Positions 17,066 through 25,292 of a stretch of DNA of 64,000 bases are shown piece by piece. Source of the DNA: Ornithinimicrobium avium (GTDB taxonomy: Bacteria > Actinomycetota > Actinomycetes > Actinomycetales > Dermatophilaceae); assembly GCF_003351765.1 (NCBI RefSeq), contig NZ_CP031229.1:3348001-3412000 (forward strand), written 5' to 3'. Under the pieces are notes generated by a model. It searched no databases. It was not told the DNA's origin and saw only the letters and a list, made by a program, of their open reading frames with translations. Numbering within the stretch: the stretch's first letter is position 1; the number at the start of each line of letters is the position of its first letter. Position numbers and translations under genes: made by a program.

Positions 17066-18289
17066 TCAGCTGAGCCGCTCCAGGACGATCGCCATCCCCT
17101 GGCCGCCGCCGACGCACATCGTCTCCAGCCCGAACTGCTTGTCGTGCGTCTGCAGGGCGTTGATCAGGGTGGTCGAGATGCGCGCGCCGGTGGAGCCGAA
17201 CGGGTGGCCCAGCGCGATCGCGCCGCCGTGCACGTTGAGCCGCTCGTAGTCCATGCCGAGCGCGTCGGCAGAGCCGAGCACCTGGACGGCGAAGGCCTCG
17301 TTGATCTCGTAGAGGTCCATGTCCTCGATGGTCATCCCGGCCCGGGCCAGGGCCTGCCTGGACGCCTCGATCGGACCCAGACCCATGATCTCGGGGGAGA
17401 GGGCGGAGACGCCGGTGGACACGACGCGGGCCAGCGGCCTCAGCCCCAGCTCCTTGGCCCTGGTGTCGCTCATCACGACCAGCGCGGCGGCGCCGTCGTT
17501 GAGCGGGCAGCAGTTGCCCGCCGTGACGGTGCCGTCCTCGCGGAAGACCGGCTGGAGCTGGGAGACCTTCTCCATGGTCACGCCGGGACGCGGGCCGTCG
17601 TCGGTGGAGACGACCGTGCCGTCGGCGAGGGTGACCGGGGCGATCTCGCGCTCGAAGACTCCCTCGGCGATGGCCTTCTCGGCGCGGTTCTGGCTGGTCA
17701 CGCCCCACTCGTCCTGGCGTTCGCGGGGGATGCCCAGGGAGGTGGCGACGTTCTCGGCCGTCTGGCCCATCGCGATGTAGGCGTCGGGGATCAGGCCCTG
17801 CTCGCGCGGGTCGGTCCAGGTCGCGTTGGTCCTGGCGGTCTCCTTGGTGCGCGCCATGGCGTCGGCGAAGAGGGGGTTGTGCCACTCCGGCTTGCTCTCG
17901 CCGGCACCCTTGAAGTCGGCGTAGCGCGAGACGCACTCGACGCCGGCGCTGATGAAGACCTCGCCCTCGCCGGCCTTGATCGCGTGGAAGGCCTGCCGGG
18001 TGGTCTGGACCGAGGAGGCGCAGAAGCGGTTGATCGTCGAGCCCGGCACGGTGTCGAGGCCGAGCATGACCGACACGACTCGGGCCATGTTGAAGCCGTG
18101 CTCGCCCCACGGCTCGGCACAGCCGAGGTAGAGGTCGTCGACGGTGGTGGGGTCGAGCCCGGGGACCTGGTCGAGGGCCGCGCGGATGACGCCGGCAGCC
18201 ATGTCGTCGGGGCGGACGGAGGTCAGCGAACCCTTGAAGGCGCGACCGATCGGGGTACGGGCGGCGGCGACGATGACGGCCTCGGCCAT
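17066..18289 (-). CDS. Acetyl-CoA C-acyltransferase (thiolase)
   Basis: A 407-residue degradative or biosynthetic thiolase. The nucleophile C90 in NRFCASSVQT, the NVHGGAIALGHPFGSTGAR histidine motif and the CVGGGQGMA cysteine motif near the end are all intact, so it should be active. It likely serves beta-oxidation or acetoacetyl-CoA exchange. It lies 74 bp downstream of oleD on the same strand, but AAGGAGG and a TAGACT box (18325-18330, reverse) suggest its own promoter. Whether it feeds beta-keto intermediates connected to olefin synthesis is speculation. Confidence 0.9.
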   Translation of the reverse strand: MAEAVIVAAARTPIGRAFKGSLTSVRPDDMAAGVIRAALDQVPGLDPTTVDDLYLGCAEPWGEHGFNMARVVSVMLGLDTVPGSTINRFCASSVQTTRQAFHAIKAGEGEVFISAGVECVSRYADFKGAGESKPEWHNPLFADAMARTKETARTNATWTDPREQGLIPDAYIAMGQTAENVATSLGIPRERQDEWGVTSQNRAEKAIAEGVFEREIAPVTLADGTVVSTDDGPRPGVTMEKVSQLQPVFREDGTVTAGNCCPLNDGAAALVVMSDTRAKELGLRPLARVVSTGVSALSPEIMGLGPIEASRQALARAGMTIEDMDLYEINEAFAVQVLGSADALGMDYERLNVHGGAIALGHPFGSTGARISTTLINALQTHDKQFGLETMCVGGGQGMAIVLERLS

Positions 18290-18363
18290 GGTGGTCCTCC
18301 TTGCGACGGGCGGGTATGCCGTGAGTCTAGGCGGTCGCGGATCTCGCCTTCACGCCGCACGCG

Positions 18364-19419
18364 TCAGCCGCACGCGTGCTCCGCCAGCCGCTCCAGCCCC
18401 TCGGCGATGCTCACCCGCGGCTCCCAGTCCAGCACCTCACGGGTGCGCCGCTGGTCGAACCAGTGCGCGGTGCTCAGCTGCTCGGCGAGGAAGCGCGTCA
18501 GCGGCGGCTGGGTGATCGTCGGGAGGAGTTCGACCCGCTCGGAGACCGCGACGGCGGCCTCGACCGCACCGCCCAGTGCCCACGCCACCGGCCGCGGCAC
18601 GTGCAGGCGCGGCGGCGGTGCACCGACCGCACGGCAGATCGCGGCGAGGAGCTCACCGACGGGCCGCGGCTCGCCGTTGGTGACGACGAACGCCTCGCCC
18701 CGGGCCTGCTCGATCCGCTCGAGCGCGGCCACGACCGCTTCGGCCGCGTTGTCCACGTAGGTGGTGTCGATGAGCGCGGTGCCAGGGCCGACGAGGGCGA
18801 GCCGCCCCTGCTTCGCCCGCTCGGCGATCCGCCCGACCAGCTGGGTGTCCCCGGGACCCCACACCAGGTGCGGGCGCACCGCGGTGACGGCGAGGTCGGG
18901 GGAGTCGGCCAGCAGGGCGAAGAGCTCGGCGGCGGCCTTGGTGCGCGCATAGCTGCCCCGTGCCCGCATCGGGCTGGCCGGACCGGCGCCCGCCCCGGCC
19001 AGCGAGCGGCCGGTGTGCGCCACCGAGGGCGAGGAGACCTGCACCAGCCGTCCGGCACCGGAGGCCCGCACGGCCTCCACGACGTGCCGCGTCCCGGTCG
19101 CGTTGACCCGCACGAAGTCCATCCACGGCCCCACGACGTCGACCTTCGCGGCCAGGTGCACGACGGCGTCCTGGCCGGCGACCGCCCGCGCGACCGCGTC
19201 CTCGTCCCGGACGTCGCCCAGCGACTCCCGGTGGCGGCCCCCCGAGGAGCGGCGCTGCATCACGGTGACGTCCCAGCCGCGCGCGGCCAGGAGGTCGGCG
19301 ACGGCGCCGCCGAGCATCCCGCTCGCGCCCGTCACCAGGACCCGCTGCCCGGCACCCCCGACCGGCGACACGGTGGGCGCCGCCGGTGGACCAAGCGTGT
19401 CGCCGGTCGGGTGGGTCAT
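18364..19419 (-). CDS. oleD: OleD-like NAD-dependent beta-keto acid reductase
   Basis: A 351-residue short-chain dehydrogenase/epimerase-type enzyme: VTGASGMLGGAVADLLAARG (Rossmann loop about 29-48), a catalytic Y-x-x-x-K in SYARTKAAAE, and a WGPGDT segment. In head-to-head olefin synthesis OleD reduces the beta-keto acid made by OleA to a beta-hydroxy acid. Placement after oleA and oleBC supports this over a general steroid-dehydrogenase label. ATG 19419 overlaps the oleBC stop by one base. The first about 27 residues (Gly/Pro/Thr-rich) are a non-conserved extension. Confidence 0.85.
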   Translation of the reverse strand: MTHPTGDTLGPPAAPTVSPVGGAGQRVLVTGASGMLGGAVADLLAARGWDVTVMQRRSSGGRHRESLGDVRDEDAVARAVAGQDAVVHLAAKVDVVGPWMDFVRVNATGTRHVVEAVRASGAGRLVQVSSPSVAHTGRSLAGAGAGPASPMRARGSYARTKAAAELFALLADSPDLAVTAVRPHLVWGPGDTQLVGRIAERAKQGRLALVGPGTALIDTTYVDNAAEAVVAALERIEQARGEAFVVTNGEPRPVGELLAAICRAVGAPPPRLHVPRPVAWALGGAVEAAVAVSERVELLPTITQPPLTRFLAEQLSTAHWFDQRRTREVLDWEPRVSIAEGLERLAEHACG

Positions 19420-22157
19420 CAGCGGCTCCTCGTCCTCGGTGCCCGGTCGCGCACGGCGTCCGCGAGCCGGTCCCGCAGCGGGCGACCGTGCAGGACCCCC
19501 GTCGCCCAGCGGGCCAGCTCGCCGCGGTCGACCTTGCTGGCGTGCCGCACGTCGACCGGCAGCCAGTCGCGCACGAGCACGGCGCAGACGGGGACGCCGG
19601 CGGAGGCGCGCACGGCCTCCGCGACGTCCGCCGGGGCCAGCACCGCCGACCCCCGCGGGGCCCCGGTCAGCCGGGCGGCCGGCCCGCCGCGACCGGGCGG
19701 CACGACGACGACCACGACCTGCTGGGTGCCGGCCGGGCCGACCCCGGCGACCGCGACGTCGGCGATCGCGGGCAGCCCGCGGAGGCGCTCCTCCACGGCA
19801 TACGGGGTCACCGGCCCGGCGGGCGTGGTGATCACGTGGGCGAGCCGGCCCTCGACCCAGAGCCGTCCGCGGTCGTCCAGGTGCCCCACGTCGCCGGTCC
19901 GGTGCCAGCCGTGCGGCCGGTCGCTGGCCTGCTGGTGGGTCCACAGCCGGTCGTAGCGTTCCTTGACGTGCGGGCCGCGCACGACGATCTCGCCGAGCAC
20001 GCCGGCGTCGCCGACCAGGTCCTCGGCCGGCACGCCGTCCGCGTCGAGCGGGGCGATCGCGACGGTGACGCCGGGCACCGGCTCGCCGACGCAGACGCCC
20101 GGCTCGTCCGCGGGGTCGAGCGTCGTCGGGTCGAGCGTGGCGACCGGCAGCGCCTCGGTCATCCCGTAGGGCGTGTGCGTCGCCGCCTCGGGCAGCAGCT
20201 CGCGCACCTGGCGCAGGAGCGCCACCGGGACCGGTGCGCCGGCCGACAGCACGAGGCGCGGCCGGGTCAGTGCGTCGCGCTGCTGCTCATCGAGCTCACC
20301 GGCCGTGGCGACCACGTTGCGCAGGGCTGCGGGGGCGGCGAAGACGGCGGTGGCGCCCACCGCCGCGACGGCGTCGGCGAGCGCCCGTGCGGTGAGGGTG
20401 TGCGGTGCCGTGACGTCCATGTCGGGCACGACGCTGGTCAGGCCGAGCGCCGGACCGTACAGGGCGAAGGGCGCGAACGCGGCGACGAGGGCGTCGCCGG
20501 GCGCCAGCGCGAAGGTGTCGCGCAGCAGCCCCACCTGGGCGCCCAGCCGGGCGCGGGTGTAGACGACGCCCTTGGGGGGCCCGGTCGCCCCGGAGGTGAA
20601 CAGCACCGCCCCGTCGGCGTCGCCGTCGAGGTCGCCCTCCTCGGGCAGGCCGGGGTATGCCGTGCGCCCCTCCTGCGCGAGCGTGTCCAGCTCGGCGCCC
20701 CCGGTCCCCACCAGCAGGTGCTGGCCCGGCACCCCGGTGAGGCGGGCCAGCGCGAGCGCGCGGCCGATCCCGACCACGTGGCGCGGGCCGGCCGAGCGCA
20801 GCGCGCTGCCGAGCCGGCCCAGTCCGAGGCCCGCGTCGGCGACCACGACCACGGCCCCGAGCCGCCACAGCGCGTAGACCAGCGTGGTCAGCTCGATGCC
20901 AGGGGGGACGAGCACGGCGACGCGGTCGCCCTGCTGCACGCCGCGTGCGGCCAGCCCGCGTGCGACGTCGTCCACGCGACCGGCCAGCTCGGCGAAGGTG
21001 ACCGAGCGGCGCCCGTCGCCCATCTCCACGACCGCCGGCTCCTCGGGTCGGCCGACGTCGACCCGGACCGGCACGCGGGCCACGTCGGTGCCCGCGCCGA
21101 TCCCGGACCCGCCATCGACGTCCTCGGGTCCGGTGAGCACCTGCTCCGCGGCCGCGCGTGCGGCGACCTGCTGCTGTAGCCAGCGCCAGACCACGCCGAC
21201 CCCCTCGGGCCTGTCCTCGAGCACCAGGTGCGAGGCGCCGGGGTAGCGCTGCACGTCCGCGTGCGGCACACGGCGCACCATGTCGTCCAGGTAGCGCTGC
21301 CCGAACACCGGGTCCCGCGGCCCCCACACCAGCAGCGCGGGCACCTGCGCGAGGTCGGCCAGGCCGGCCGCGATCGCGTCCAGCGCCTCCCGGCTCGGGT
21401 GGTCCGGCTCGAACGGGATGTCGGCGACGAAGTCGGCCACCGCGGCCCGGCGCCCCGGCGTCGCGTAGGGCGCCGCGAAGGCGTCGCGCACCGCCCTCGG
21501 CAGCGGAGGCACGGACAGGGCGGTGGCGGCGCGGACGAAGAGAGGCGTGCGACGACATACCTGGGCGAGCAGGCCGGGCGCCCGGGCGAGGCGGATCACC
21601 GCCGGCGGCGCGAACTGCGCCGGCTGGTGGACGGCGGTGTTGGTCAGCACCACGCCGAGGAGGTCGGGGACGTGGCGCAGCGCCCACCCCAGCCCGACCG
21701 GGCCGCCCCAGTCGTGGGCGAGCAGCGCGACCGGCCCGGACCCGTGCAGGCCGAGCGTCGCGGCCAGCCCGTCCAGGTCCTCCACCCGCTGCGCGAGCCG
21801 CCGCGCCTCGGCGGTGCGCTCCGACCAGCCCATGCCGAGCTGGTCGACGGCCACGACGCGCCAGCCCCGCGGAGCCTGGGCGAGGACCTCTCGCCACAGG
21901 TAGGACCACGTCGGGTTGCCGTGCACGCACAGCAGGGTCGCCGCGACCTCCTCGCCGCGCCCCTGCAGCAGGGGGCCGTTGTCGAGGACGTGCCAGTGCC
22001 GGACCGTGCCCTCCCCGTCCGGTGCGACGACGACCCGAGACCAGGCAGGGTCCAGCCCGGGCAGCTCCCGCGCCGGGATCCCGGGCGGGTCCGAGACCGC
22101 GCGCCCCGCCGGCCCGTGGGCGTGCTGGGCGAACGGCCGGGTGTGCGGGTCGGTCAC
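19419..22157 (-). CDS. OleBC fusion: beta-lactone decarboxylase and beta-lactone synthetase
   Basis: A 912-residue two-domain protein. Residues 1-340 are an alpha/beta-hydrolase of the haloalkane-dehalogenase type with nucleophile D149 (HDWGG), acid D282 (GPRDPVF) and H310: OleB, which decarboxylates beta-lactones to cis-olefins. Residues about 370-912 are an acyl-CoA-synthetase-like domain with TSGATGPPKG (521-530): OleC, which closes the beta-lactone. The fused arrangement is known from Micrococcus-type actinobacteria. The linker (about 335-365) is Gly/Asp-rich. It lies 7 bp downstream of oleA and overlaps oleD. Confidence 0.9.
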   Translation of the reverse strand: MTDPHTRPFAQHAHGPAGRAVSDPPGIPARELPGLDPAWSRVVVAPDGEGTVRHWHVLDNGPLLQGRGEEVAATLLCVHGNPTWSYLWREVLAQAPRGWRVVAVDQLGMGWSERTAEARRLAQRVEDLDGLAATLGLHGSGPVALLAHDWGGPVGLGWALRHVPDLLGVVLTNTAVHQPAQFAPPAVIRLARAPGLLAQVCRRTPLFVRAATALSVPPLPRAVRDAFAAPYATPGRRAAVADFVADIPFEPDHPSREALDAIAAGLADLAQVPALLVWGPRDPVFGQRYLDDMVRRVPHADVQRYPGASHLVLEDRPEGVGVVWRWLQQQVAARAAAEQVLTGPEDVDGGSGIGAGTDVARVPVRVDVGRPEEPAVVEMGDGRRSVTFAELAGRVDDVARGLAARGVQQGDRVAVLVPPGIELTTLVYALWRLGAVVVVADAGLGLGRLGSALRSAGPRHVVGIGRALALARLTGVPGQHLLVGTGGAELDTLAQEGRTAYPGLPEEGDLDGDADGAVLFTSGATGPPKGVVYTRARLGAQVGLLRDTFALAPGDALVAAFAPFALYGPALGLTSVVPDMDVTAPHTLTARALADAVAAVGATAVFAAPAALRNVVATAGELDEQQRDALTRPRLVLSAGAPVPVALLRQVRELLPEAATHTPYGMTEALPVATLDPTTLDPADEPGVCVGEPVPGVTVAIAPLDADGVPAEDLVGDAGVLGEIVVRGPHVKERYDRLWTHQQASDRPHGWHRTGDVGHLDDRGRLWVEGRLAHVITTPAGPVTPYAVEERLRGLPAIADVAVAGVGPAGTQQVVVVVVPPGRGGPAARLTGAPRGSAVLAPADVAEAVRASAGVPVCAVLVRDWLPVDVRHASKVDRGELARWATGVLHGRPLRDRLADAVRDRAPRTRSR

Positions 22158-22164
22158 GCCGGTC

Positions 22165-23187
22165 TCACCAGGTCAGCTCGAGGCAGGTCATGTTGAGGCC
22201 GGAGCCGATGCCCATCATCAGCACCCGGTCGCCGCGCTCCAGGCTGTCGGCCTCCTTGGCGAGGGTGATGGCGACCGCGGCCGGGCCGACGTTGCCCAGG
22301 GTGGGGAAGGTCAGCGGGATCCTCGACTCGTCCAGCCCGAGGGCCTGGGCGGTCCGGCTGGTGTGCACGCTGGAGACCTGGTGGACGACGTAGCGGTCCA
22401 TGTCCTGCCAGTCCCACTCCTGGCCGGCGTCCCGCCACAGGTCGCCGGCCAGGGCCAGCCCGCCGGTGAGCAGGCCCTGGGTGTCGGTCCGCATCTCGTC
22501 GAAGTCGCCGACGCACAGGTCGTGGTGCTCGGTCGCCGCGCGGCTCACGCCGCCCACCACGCGGTGCCCCTCCGGGTGCTCGCTCGCCCGGCCCAGGACC
22601 ATGGCGGCCGCGCCCGAGCCGAGGGTCAGCGTGGCGAACTGGGTCAGGATGTCCTCGGTGGTCGCCTCCTGCGAGGCCAGCCGCTCCAGGGTCCGCTCCT
22701 GCGGCTCGCGCGAGCCCTCCCCGTCCACGACGAGGGCGTAGTCGATCTGGCCGGCGTCGATCATGGTCGCCGCCAGCTGCATCCCGTTGACGAAGCCGAG
22801 GCAGGCGTTGGTGAGGTCGAAGTTGAGGCAGTGCGTGGCCAGCCCCAGCTCGGCGTGCACGCGGACCGCGATCGAGGGCTCCAGGTGGCTGCGGCTCACC
22901 GAGGTGTTGACCAGCAGGCCCACCCGCGAGGGGTCGATGCCCGACTGCTCCAGCGCCAGCCGGCCCGCCTCGATCGCGCCGTCGACGAAGTGCTGGCCCT
23001 CGCCCCACCAGCGGCGCTCCCGGATCCCGGCGAGCGCGGCGAGCATGCCCGGCCGCAGCCCGTTGCGCCGGTAGGAGTCGCCGATGCTCGCGTCGAACTC
23101 CTCCGAGGTCCGCACCACCGGCGCGTCGACGGCCGTCACGGACAGGACGGCGACGTCGCGGTGGCGGAAGGTGGCGTTGCCGGTCAC
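22165..23187 (-). CDS. oleA: OleA, acyl-CoA head-to-head condensing thiolase
   Basis: A 340-residue FabH-like thiolase that joins two fatty acyl-CoAs to a beta-keto acid, the first step of long-chain olefin synthesis. The active-site cysteine C129 sits in DLTNACLGFVNG; YVVHQVS supplies the histidine and TLGNVGPAA the asparagine. GTG 23187 gives the usual OleA length and follows AAGGA by 7 nt. It is first of the oleA-oleBC-oleD operon and is divergent from the lipoprotein gene across 166 bp. Confidence 0.9.
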   Translation of the reverse strand: MTGNATFRHRDVAVLSVTAVDAPVVRTSEEFDASIGDSYRRNGLRPGMLAALAGIRERRWWGEGQHFVDGAIEAGRLALEQSGIDPSRVGLLVNTSVSRSHLEPSIAVRVHAELGLATHCLNFDLTNACLGFVNGMQLAATMIDAGQIDYALVVDGEGSREPQERTLERLASQEATTEDILTQFATLTLGSGAAAMVLGRASEHPEGHRVVGGVSRAATEHHDLCVGDFDEMRTDTQGLLTGGLALAGDLWRDAGQEWDWQDMDRYVVHQVSSVHTSRTAQALGLDESRIPLTFPTLGNVGPAAVAITLAKEADSLERGDRVLMMGIGSGLNMTCLELTW

Positions 23188-23353
23188 GTGGTGGTCCTTG
23201 CTGTCTCTGGTGTTGGGGCGTCCGCCATTCGACCACAGCGAGCCCCGTGCCGAAGAACCGCCGGTGCGGTGCGGGGCCGCGGTGTGCCACGATGGTCCTT
23301 CACGGGCATGCCTCCTTCCGGGGCGTCCCACCGGAGGGGAAAGGACGCCCGAG

Positions 23354-24223
23354 ATGAAGAGCACGCACCGCCGCTGGGCCGGACTGCTGACGGCCGGAGC
23401 CCTCGGGCTCAGCCTCGTCGCCTGCGGGGGGGACGACCCGGCCGGCCGGACGACCGACGTCCCCACCGGGACCACGCAGGAGTCCGCGACCGGCACCGAG
23501 GCGGCGGGGGAGAGCTCCACCGAGACCGCGGCCGGCACCGAGGCCGCCACGCCGGCCGAGGGCCAGGAGGTGGACATCCAGGAGTTCCTGGCCATGCTCA
23601 AGTCGCCGGGCGAGGAGAAGCTGTCCAGCTACACCCTCGACATGGTCATGAACATGGGCAGCCAGGAGATGGACATGTCCGGCAAGGCCGACCTGAGCGG
23701 CGACAGCCCGGCCTTCGACATCGAGATGACCCTGCCCGGCATGGGTGAGGCGCACATGATCCTCGCCGGCGGCGAGGTCTTCATGTCGATGCCCGGCGTG
23801 ACGCAGGAGGGCAAGTTCATGCAGGTGCCCAAGGAGCAGCTCGGTGACGCAGCCTCCCAGCTCGACGAGGTCGACATCACCACGACGTGGGACGCCTGGG
23901 AGGAGGGTGCCTCCAAGGTCGTCTTCCTGGGTGAGGACGACGTGGACGGCCAGCAGATGCGCCACTACGAGGTGACGGTCGACAGCGCCGCCGCGCTCGA
24001 CGCCTCGGGCCAGACCGGCGACGACGCCGCGGCCGCCTCGGCGATGATGGGCGAGGAGATCACCTACGAGGTGTGGCTCGACGCCGACAACCTGATGCGC
24101 AAGATCGCCTTCGAGCTCGACGGCGTGGTCAGCGAGATCCACGCCGACAACTGGGGCGAGCCGATGGACATCCAGGCACCGACGGCCGAGGAGATCCAGG
24201 AGGGGCTGCCGAGCAGCGGCTGA
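23354..24223 (+). CDS. Methionine-rich lipoprotein (LppX/LprAFG-like)
   Basis: A 289-residue secreted lipoprotein: signal peptide with lipobox LVAC (Cys24), then a Thr/Glu/Ala/Gly-rich linker (about 26-66) and a beta-rich domain. It resembles the LppX/LprAFG lipid-carrier group, with a weakly conserved fold. Methionine is unusually frequent between about 95 and 155 (MVMNMGSQEMDMSG, MTLPGMGEAHM). In LprG-type proteins the domain binds lipids; methionine clusters could instead bind copper. ATG 23354 places the lipobox correctly. The ligand is unknown. Confidence 0.8.
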   Translation: MKSTHRRWAGLLTAGALGLSLVACGGDDPAGRTTDVPTGTTQESATGTEAAGESSTETAAGTEAATPAEGQEVDIQEFLAMLKSPGEEKLSSYTLDMVMNMGSQEMDMSGKADLSGDSPAFDIEMTLPGMGEAHMILAGGEVFMSMPGVTQEGKFMQVPKEQLGDAASQLDEVDITTTWDAWEEGASKVVFLGEDDVDGQQMRHYEVTVDSAAALDASGQTGDDAAAASAMMGEEITYEVWLDADNLMRKIAFELDGVVSEIHADNWGEPMDIQAPTAEEIQEGLPSSG

Positions 24224-24229
24224 CCCGGC

Positions 24230-24242
24230 GGACGGGCCGTCC
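24230..24242. terminator. Short palindrome between convergent genes
   Basis: GGACGG and CCGTCC flank a single G between the convergent lipoprotein and msrA genes. It could act as a weak bidirectional terminator, but the stem is short. Confidence 0.3.
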
Positions 24243-24265
24243 TGCAGGGGGGCCCGCAGCACCCC

Positions 24266-24940
24266 TCACCGCGGGGGGAGCACGTCCTGCTGGGCGGGCA
24301 GCTCGTCCTGGCGGACCAGCCCGACCGGGCAGGTGTAGCCGTTCGGGCCGTGGTTGCAGTAGCCCCCGGGGTTCTTGTGGAGGTACTGCTGGTGGTAGCC
24401 CTCCGCGTAGTAGAACGGCCCGGCGCCGGAGGCCGGCTCCAGCTCGGTGACGATCCGGCCGTGCCCGGCGCTGGTGATGACCTGCTCGAAGGCGTCCCGC
24501 GTGGCCAGCGCCGCCCGCTCCTGCTCCGGTGTGGTCCACCAGACGGCCGAGCGGTACTGCGTGCCGACGTCGTTGCCCTGCCGGTTCGGCGTGGTCGGGT
24601 CGTGGTTCTCCCAGAACGCCTTGAGCAGCAGCTCGGGGGAGGTCTGCCCGCGGTGGTAGGCGACCAGCACCGCCTCGGCGTGCCCGGTGCGACCGCTGCA
24701 CACCTCCTCGTAGGTCGGGTTCGGCGTGCTGCCGCCCAGGTAGCCGGCCGCGGTGGTCACCACCCCCGGCAGCTGCCAGAAGATCCGCTCGGCCCCCCAG
24801 AAGCAGCCCATCGCCACGTAGAGCACCTCCACGTCGTCACCCGGCCACGGACCGCGCAGCGGGGTGCCCAGCACCTCGTGCGTCGTGGGGATGCCGGGAA
24901 GGGGGTCGGGACGGCCGGGGAGCGGGGCGGAGAACTGCAT
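24266..24940 (-). CDS. msrA: Peptide-methionine (S)-S-oxide reductase MsrA
   Basis: A 224-residue MsrA that repairs oxidised methionine. The catalytic motif GCFWGAE has C46; ENHDPTT, YRSAV and the C-terminal resolving-cysteine region (CNHGPNGYTC) follow the long E. coli-like pattern. GGAGGT directly abuts the ATG and is too close to act as a normal ribosome site; GACACT 6 nt before the start suggests a leaderless mRNA. It is convergent with the methionine-rich lipoprotein gene, a pairing of possible interest but unproven. Confidence 0.92.
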   Translation of the reverse strand: MQFSAPLPGRPDPLPGIPTTHEVLGTPLRGPWPGDDVEVLYVAMGCFWGAERIFWQLPGVVTTAAGYLGGSTPNPTYEEVCSGRTGHAEAVLVAYHRGQTSPELLLKAFWENHDPTTPNRQGNDVGTQYRSAVWWTTPEQERAALATRDAFEQVITSAGHGRIVTELEPASGAGPFYYAEGYHQQYLHKNPGGYCNHGPNGYTCPVGLVRQDELPAQQDVLPPR

Positions 24941-25013
24941 ACCTCCAGTGTCACACGGCCCGGCCGGTGCGTCCGGTGGCGCCGACCCCCGACCGTGTGG
25001 CACCTTGCCTTCC

Positions 25014-25292
25014 ATGTACTGGACCCTCGGAGTCGTCCTCCCGCTCCTGCTGCTGGTGGTCGGCGTCCTGCTCTTCCTGCGCGGGCGGGCCGCGATGGAC
25101 GAGGCGACCCGCCCGCGGGCGGGCTTCGGGGGGCCGCCCGGGTCGCTCGACATCGGCACCGAGCTCGGCTTCGGGGTCGAGGAGGCTCGGGAGTCCGTCC
25201 TCGCCGCGCACCGGCTGCGGCTGTGGGGCCTGGTCCTCGTGGGTGTCGCGGTCCTCTGGCTCGTCGTCGCGCTGATCGTCGCGCTGGTGTGA
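25014..25292 (+). CDS. Small two-helix membrane protein
   Basis: A 92-residue hypothetical membrane protein: helix 1 at about 5-23, a Gly/Pro-rich loop with IGTELGFGVEEARES, and helix 2 at about 70-91. It has no Shine-Dalgarno; CACCTT 7 nt before ATG may serve a leaderless transcript. Its last codon overlaps the GTG start of the glutamate-mutase-L-like gene, so the two are probably co-transcribed. I do not recognise a family. Confidence 0.65.
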   Translation: MYWTLGVVLPLLLLVVGVLLFLRGRAAMDEATRPRAGFGGPPGSLDIGTELGFGVEEARESVLAAHRLRLWGLVLVGVAVLWLVVALIVALV

